Assembly: GCA_963995525.1 (NCBI GenBank)
Contig: OZ023213.1
Location: forward strand, 39,153,989-39,217,988
DNA from: Escarpia spicata
Taxonomy: Eukaryota; Annelida; Polychaeta; Sabellida; Siboglinidae
DNA: 64,000 bases
Direction: 5' to 3'
Shown piece after piece: positions 60,578 to 64,000 of this stretch. The translations under genes and the position numbers were made by a program. Under the pieces are notes generated by a model. The model saw nothing but the letters and a program-made list of their open reading frames with translations, searched no databases and had not been told where the DNA came from. Position 1 is the first letter of the stretch. Every line of letters starts with the position of its first letter.

Positions 60578-61655
60578 CTGTTTCGTTCACCAATTTCAAA
60601 ACGAAAAAGGAAAAGACGGTACAGACACGGACCGGCCCAATATCAGCAACTACATCAAATGATCAGCAGTTGCAACTACTGCCAGGAGAACAGGCCTAAG
60701 CAAAGCATGAGCCTCTCATGCCAACTCAACTACCATTGCAGCCAGGATAAAAGGTAGCCTGCGACCAGTTATTTAGTCATCGTTGATTATTACTCGCGGT
60801 ATCTTTAGATCATACCACACACAAGTATCACCAGTGCGATGGTGATCGGCAAACTGAAGATGACATTCGCACGATTTGGCACACCAGATGAGTTGACCAG
60901 TAATAACGGAACACTTTTCAGCTCATATGAGTTCAGCAGGTTTGCATGTGAGTACGGTTTCAAGCACATCCAGTGCTTGCCTTGATGGCATACAGAGCAA
61001 CATCGACGACAATGACAGGCGTGAGTCCAGCGCAGTTGCTAATGGGTAGACATATTCAAACTAGACTGCCTACATTGCCCGACAACCTGTCTCGAAATTG
61101 GTCAAGTGAAAGAGGTGTCCATTACAAGGCGGTGAACAACTCTCACTACGACAAACGAAAGGGTGCACCGCCTCTCTGGAAACGACAGCCCAACGAGAGA
61201 GGATGGAGATCGCAAGGTGTGATTATCTCCAAAGCGGATGGACCAAGATCGTATTATGAGCAAACGCGCCTAGGACAATATCGAGGTAACTGACAACACA
61301 TAATGCCCATCCCGAACATCAAGTCGGACACTAGTGTTACGAATGGTACAGCTGGTCAGACGGGCCGGACTCCATTAACAGTCGACTCGCCGGCTACACC
61401 AGATCGATAACTTGCTATCTGAACAGATGCACCGACATCTGATTGCGACAATCCAGGTATAACTACACCAAACACTGACACACGTGACAGTCTACGTATG
61501 ACCCGATCAAGACGTGTAGTTGTGACTCCAGTTCGTTACAGGCAGTCATAGACTCGTAATCTGATGAGAGACAATTACGTTGAACAGTTTGATTAACCAC
61601 TCATGTATGTTTGGGATTCAGTCTCTGAAGATTGTCTTCGCCTTAGAAGGGGAGA

Positions 61656-61858
61656 TGTATCGAGATCATAATTATCTAGATTGTAATTATATCGATTCGA
61701 TTAGATACGCCTGCAGACGGTTAACCGGAAACTAGGTCATTGGGACCAATCCGGCGTAGATCCACTGGCGAGGTATTTGTAAGATTACTGGAATGTAAAA
61801 ACATAATAAAACCGAACCCAATCAAAGCATAGCAAGTGTCCTTTATGCCTGACAAACG
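61656..61858 (+). repeat. 3' LTR of the Gypsy-like element
   Basis: 203 bp; starts TGTATCGAGATCAT, ends CCTGACAAACG (final CA mutated to CG). By eye roughly 85-90% identical to the 5' LTR, so the insertion is not recent. Confidence 0.92.
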
Positions 61859-61904
61859 ATATCTATGTTACAAAGGCTATCATTGTTTCGGTTCGTTGTT
61901 TCAG

Positions 61905-62048
61905 GTTAATTTGTGCATGCAAAAAGCGTGCGTGTTTGGTGCAGTCCGGATCCACAAAGTGCAGTCTGACGCCAAGGAACAGATGACTGGGCCAGCTCTG
62001 GCCAAAGCCATTGCCAGCGACGTGGAGAAAGGACTCATTCCATTTTAC
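61905..62048 (+). CDS. Aromatic-L-amino-acid decarboxylase family, exon 5 (catalytic His position is Asn)
   Basis: 48 residues between TTGTTTCAG (AG 61903-61904) and donor TAC|GTGAGA. It begins VNLCMQKACVFGAVRIHKVQ, where vertebrate DOPA decarboxylase has A-H-S-S-V-E-R-A-G after S-S-D-Q. The His (His192, which stacks on PLP and is needed for clean decarboxylation) is replaced by Asn (residue 198 here). The offset of six also holds for the PLP Asp (277 vs 271) and Lys (309 vs 303), so the alignment is firm. Insect DOPA-acetaldehyde synthases (amd type) also have Asn here with a similar N-S-C-I-E-K-A context. The rest, SDAKEQMTGPALAKAIASDV then EKGLIPFY, is a normal family segment. This exon lies 47 bp after the Gypsy-like element. 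Confidence 0.95.
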
Positions 62049-62066
62049 GTGAGACTGTATAGTTGT

Positions 62067-62069
<3 letters not shown>

Positions 62070-62150
<81 letters not shown>
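62070..62150. repeat. (CA)n microsatellite in decarboxylase intron 5
   Basis: About 40 CA units starting 21 bp after the exon 5 donor. Confidence 0.97.
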
Positions 62151-62152
<2 letters not shown>

Positions 62153-62419
62153 GGCAATTGTAATAACAGCACAGTAGCTAGTCCTTAGCACCGCTAAAAT
62201 CGCTTTGCAATTCATCATTCCGCGGTTAATTTGAAAACCAAATAAAAGTTTTAGTTAATACGCTAACACAGTAAGTTCACATAGACCCCTATACCCACTA
62301 CTTTCAGCTGCGCGGTATTTAATCGTACAATGGCTGCAAGAGAAGTCGAACACCAGTCGTACTATACTCGTTGATGTTCTAACTACTTAGCTATTCCTAA
62401 CACACTGCATACACACTGA

Positions 62420-62607
62420 TTGTTGTGTGTGCGTGCGTACGTGTTTGCGTTCGTGAGTGTGCGTGTGTCTGTCTGTCTGTCTGTCTGTCCGTTTGTACGT
62501 ACGTACGTATGCAATTATGTATGTATGCATGCATGTACGTGCGTGTATGCGAGTGTACGTGCGCACATGTATACGTGTGTATTTGTGAGTTAATGCATAC
62601 AAACACA

Positions 62608-62676
<69 letters not shown>

Positions 62677-62700
62677 TCGAACACACACACACACACACTT
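62420..62700. repeat. Complex simple-repeat cluster in decarboxylase intron 5
   Basis: GTGCGTGCGTAC runs, then (GTCT)n at 62468-62490, GTACGTACGTACGTATG, GTATGCATGCATG, and finally (CA)n at 62602-62698. It ends about 20 bp before the exon 6 acceptor. Confidence 0.9.
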
Positions 62701-62719
62701 TATTTATGTTTGTGTTCAG

Positions 62720-62786
62720 TGCGTGGCTACCCTTGGAACGACAGCAACTTGCGCCTTTGACGACCTGAAAGAGATTGGACCTGTTT
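62720..62786 (+). CDS. Aromatic-L-amino-acid decarboxylase family, exon 6
   Basis: 67 nt between TATGTTTGTGTTCAG (AG 62718-62719) and the strong donor T|GTAAGT (GT 62787-62788). It encodes [20 protein letters not shown] then PV plus one base. A-T-L-G-T-T-x-x-C-A-F-D is the conserved strand whose Thr contacts PLP in DOPA decarboxylase (Thr246 region). Phase 1 at the 3' end, completed by GC of exon 7 to make Cys. Confidence 0.95.
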
Positions 62787-62936
62787 GTAAGTACTAATTC
62801 TGACCGCTACACATTAGCAATATGTTCGATTATACAATTGGAGACTTGTTATATATGTAGTTTATGCCATGTTATTCACATGTTTAATAAGATTAGTTAA
62901 TGCTAACCAGTATATTAATGGCGTGACCTTTCCCAG

Positions 62937-63031
62937 GCAAGAAGGCGGGTGTTTGGCTTCATATCGATGCCGCTTACGCTGGAGCTTCGTTCATCTGTCC
63001 CGAGTTCCGGCCACTTCTTGACGGAGTTGAG
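62937..63031 (+). CDS. Aromatic-L-amino-acid decarboxylase family, exon 7 (PLP aspartate)
   Basis: 95 nt between ACCTTTCCCAG (AG 62935-62936) and donor GAG|GTAACT. With the base from exon 6 it encodes C-K-K-A-G-V then [20 protein letters not shown] and LLDGVE. H-[IV]-D-A-A-[YW]-[AG]-G is the family hallmark; its Asp pairs with the PLP pyridine nitrogen. The spacing to the PLP lysine in the next exon is standard. Confidence 0.96.
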
Positions 63032-63104
63032 GTAACTTCATAAACATTGCTAAGTTAGCTTTATTGGAAACTCTGTTTGTTATGATATCAAAACATTACT
63101 CTAC

Positions 63105-63175
63105 TTATATAGTGTAGTGTAAAGCGCTTTGAACAGACCTATGGAATGGATACTGCGTTATATAAGAACTTAACT
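63105..63175 (+). repeat. Dispersed-repeat block in decarboxylase intron 7
   Basis: GTAAAGCGCTTTGAACAGAC, then GGATACTGCGTTATATAAGA, matching 33482-33540. Probably the 3' end of a LINE or SINE family. Confidence 0.65.
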
Positions 63176-63612
63176 GTATAGCTTTTGTTCTTCTTGTCAA
63201 GGCGGCTTCGTTAATATAACTGCCGTTTCTATTTCTCTTTCTCAGTCCATTGTGAATAATATTCTCAAATAATATATAGGTAGTCAATCAGAAGGAGTAG
63301 AGACACATCAAAGAGGTAACATAGATACGTAAAACTCTATTATAAGATGTCATGCGAAAGAACACACAGGTATATTAATATGAATTTTTATATATAATTG
63401 CATTCGCTATTACAATTAAGTTTATACTTTGTATTCTAGCAATTTAACTATTTTACTTTTTATGTATCTTTAATGTATTACTAGCACCAATCACCTCAGA
63501 AGCAACGCCGATATCTGGCACGGTCATAATAATTGGCTAATGGCTCCTATACATGTTGCCACATACTACCAGATCTATCTGTAATACTCCATACCTGTGG
63601 TTTTGTTTGCAG

Positions 63613-63680
63613 TTTGCTGACTCATTCACTTTCAACCCTCATAAATGGTTGCTCACGTACTCTGACTGTTCTACGTTGTG
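63613..63680 (+). CDS. Aromatic-L-amino-acid decarboxylase family, exon 8 (PLP lysine)
   Basis: 68 nt between TTTTGTTTGCAG (AG 63611-63612) and donor TG|GTAAGT (GT 63681-63682). It reads [20 protein letters not shown] then T-L plus TG of a Trp codon. N-P-H-K-W contains the lysine that forms the Schiff base with PLP (Lys303 in mammalian DDC; residue 309 of this model). The gene continues beyond the window; the catalytic-loop Tyr and other C-terminal determinants of decarboxylase versus aldehyde-synthase activity are not visible. Confidence 0.96.
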
Positions 63681-64000
63681 GTAAGTGTGTGTTTGCTTTG
63701 ACTGTCGTTTTGTACATGAATGAGGCATTACTACACCTAAATTGTGAGACGATGTGGTGCAATAGGGCCTGTAAGTGTGTCACGATACATGGCGAGATTC
63801 CGCGCGAATGGAGCCGACTGGCGACATGCACAATTATTGCCCACTGATTTTAGCATTGCGGAAGCCAGGAAACAGTTGTTGACGTTTCGTTTATCGGTTT
63901 ATTGTAACTTTGTTAATTGTGTTATGGCGTTGTCACTTCAGTTCTATATAAATTATACAACAGGGAAATTAAAAATGTAGATAAAGAGCCAAACAGCTGA
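63681..64000 (+). other. Decarboxylase intron 8, no exon recognised
   Basis: Begins with the GTAAGT donor. Short frames only; none matches the expected next segment of the decarboxylase family. Confidence 0.6.

Larger units (their letters stand above)
57591..61858 (+). mobile_element. Gypsy-like LTR retrotransposon, complete ends, decayed interior, in decarboxylase intron 4
   Basis: 4268 bp with LTRs at both ends and a 5 bp target duplication ATATC (57586-57590 and 61859-61863). After the 5' LTR comes TAGTGTCAGAGGTG (primer-binding-site-like). Gag pieces lie at 57795-57983 and 58222-58515 with a Cys/His knuckle just after. Protease has IDTGADISII (about 58715). RT has VPIPLVPKVEAELVRMESEG, FSRLDASSGFWQIPLDEEIQ, a V-Y-M-D-D-I-like box near 59530 in another frame, and FLGHKISKHGMLPDSAKI. 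RNase H starts (SADASSYGMGG) but jumps to ADALSRAPV at 60012. The integrase core is degraded (FARFGTPDELTSNNGTLFSS, AYRATSTTMTGVSPAQLLMG). A purine-rich AGAAGGGGAGA (61645-61655) precedes the 3' LTR. Multiple stops, a (GT)n expansion and a nested foldback show it is dead. Same strand as the host gene. Confidence 0.93.

Noticed and set aside
63744..63980. Small open frame (MRRCGAIGPVSV...) as the next decarboxylase exon
   Set aside because: It has no similarity to the expected segment after N-P-H-K-W...C-S-x-x-W, and no acceptor in the required phase was identified.

Overview
The window looks like nuclear DNA of an invertebrate animal, most likely a mollusc or another lophotrochozoan. It has small exons with GT/AG borders, long introns, very long dinucleotide arrays, and a dense mix of non-LTR, Gypsy-like, DIRS-like, hAT and foldback elements. 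There is no operon structure and nothing bacterial or viral. Identification rests on recognised protein motifs and hand-checked splice phases; no database search was run.

Two host genes are supported. At the left edge (412-3693, + strand) are the last three exons of a DEG/ENaC-type sodium channel. They carry a Cys-rich motif, an unusually long (~490 residue) extracellular stretch, the pre-TM2 palm strand, and a GAS selectivity filter followed by a basic tail. The long exon holds one in-frame TGA (1854-1856). At the right (49000 to beyond the window, + strand) are eight exons of an aromatic-L-amino-acid decarboxylase (group II PLP decarboxylase). The PLP lysine (NPHKW) and aspartate (HIDAAYAG) are present. 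The position of the catalytic histidine of DOPA decarboxylase is asparagine, as in insect DOPA-acetaldehyde synthases. This is the most interesting functional prediction here.

A third gene, minus strand from about 17510 down to 11344, is an unclassified multi-domain protein ending in a Cys-rich tail. It is decayed, split by a 2.67 kb LINE with a 5 bp target duplication, and carries a 350 bp compound (GA)n(GT)n(GA)n array.

Most of the rest is mobile DNA. Layout: LINE tail (1-80); DEG/ENaC exons with a LINE tail in the last intron; minus-strand LINE pieces (4.6-5.67 and 8.56-9.62 kb); LINE 3' half (9.69-10.58); dispersed repeat (10.58-10.87, inverted copy 18.06-18.34); broken unclassified gene plus young LINE (11.34-17.51); LINE fragment (18.36-18.65); CR1/L2-like LINE with an SGNH-type ORF1 (20.93-24.32; truncated second copy 42.09-43.31); degenerate tandem repeats and a split Gypsy-type integrase (24.4-28.2); simple repeats, direct repeats and foldback elements (28.5-34); an internally deleted hAT transposon with intact ends (35080-37092) between two ~600 bp direct repeats; SGNH-hydrolase remnant (41.5-42.0); a 103/104 bp tandem array (43.37-44.87); LINE fragment with a nested 99 bp insertion (44.9-46.3); DIRS-like reverse transcriptase (46.9-47.75); a 320 bp foldback; then the decarboxylase gene. 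Its introns hold two copies of a repeat carrying (CCACAA)n minisatellites, a deleted Gypsy copy, a LINE piece, a tRNA-derived SINE, and a complete-ended 4.27 kb Gypsy element with 202/203 bp LTRs and an ATATC target duplication.
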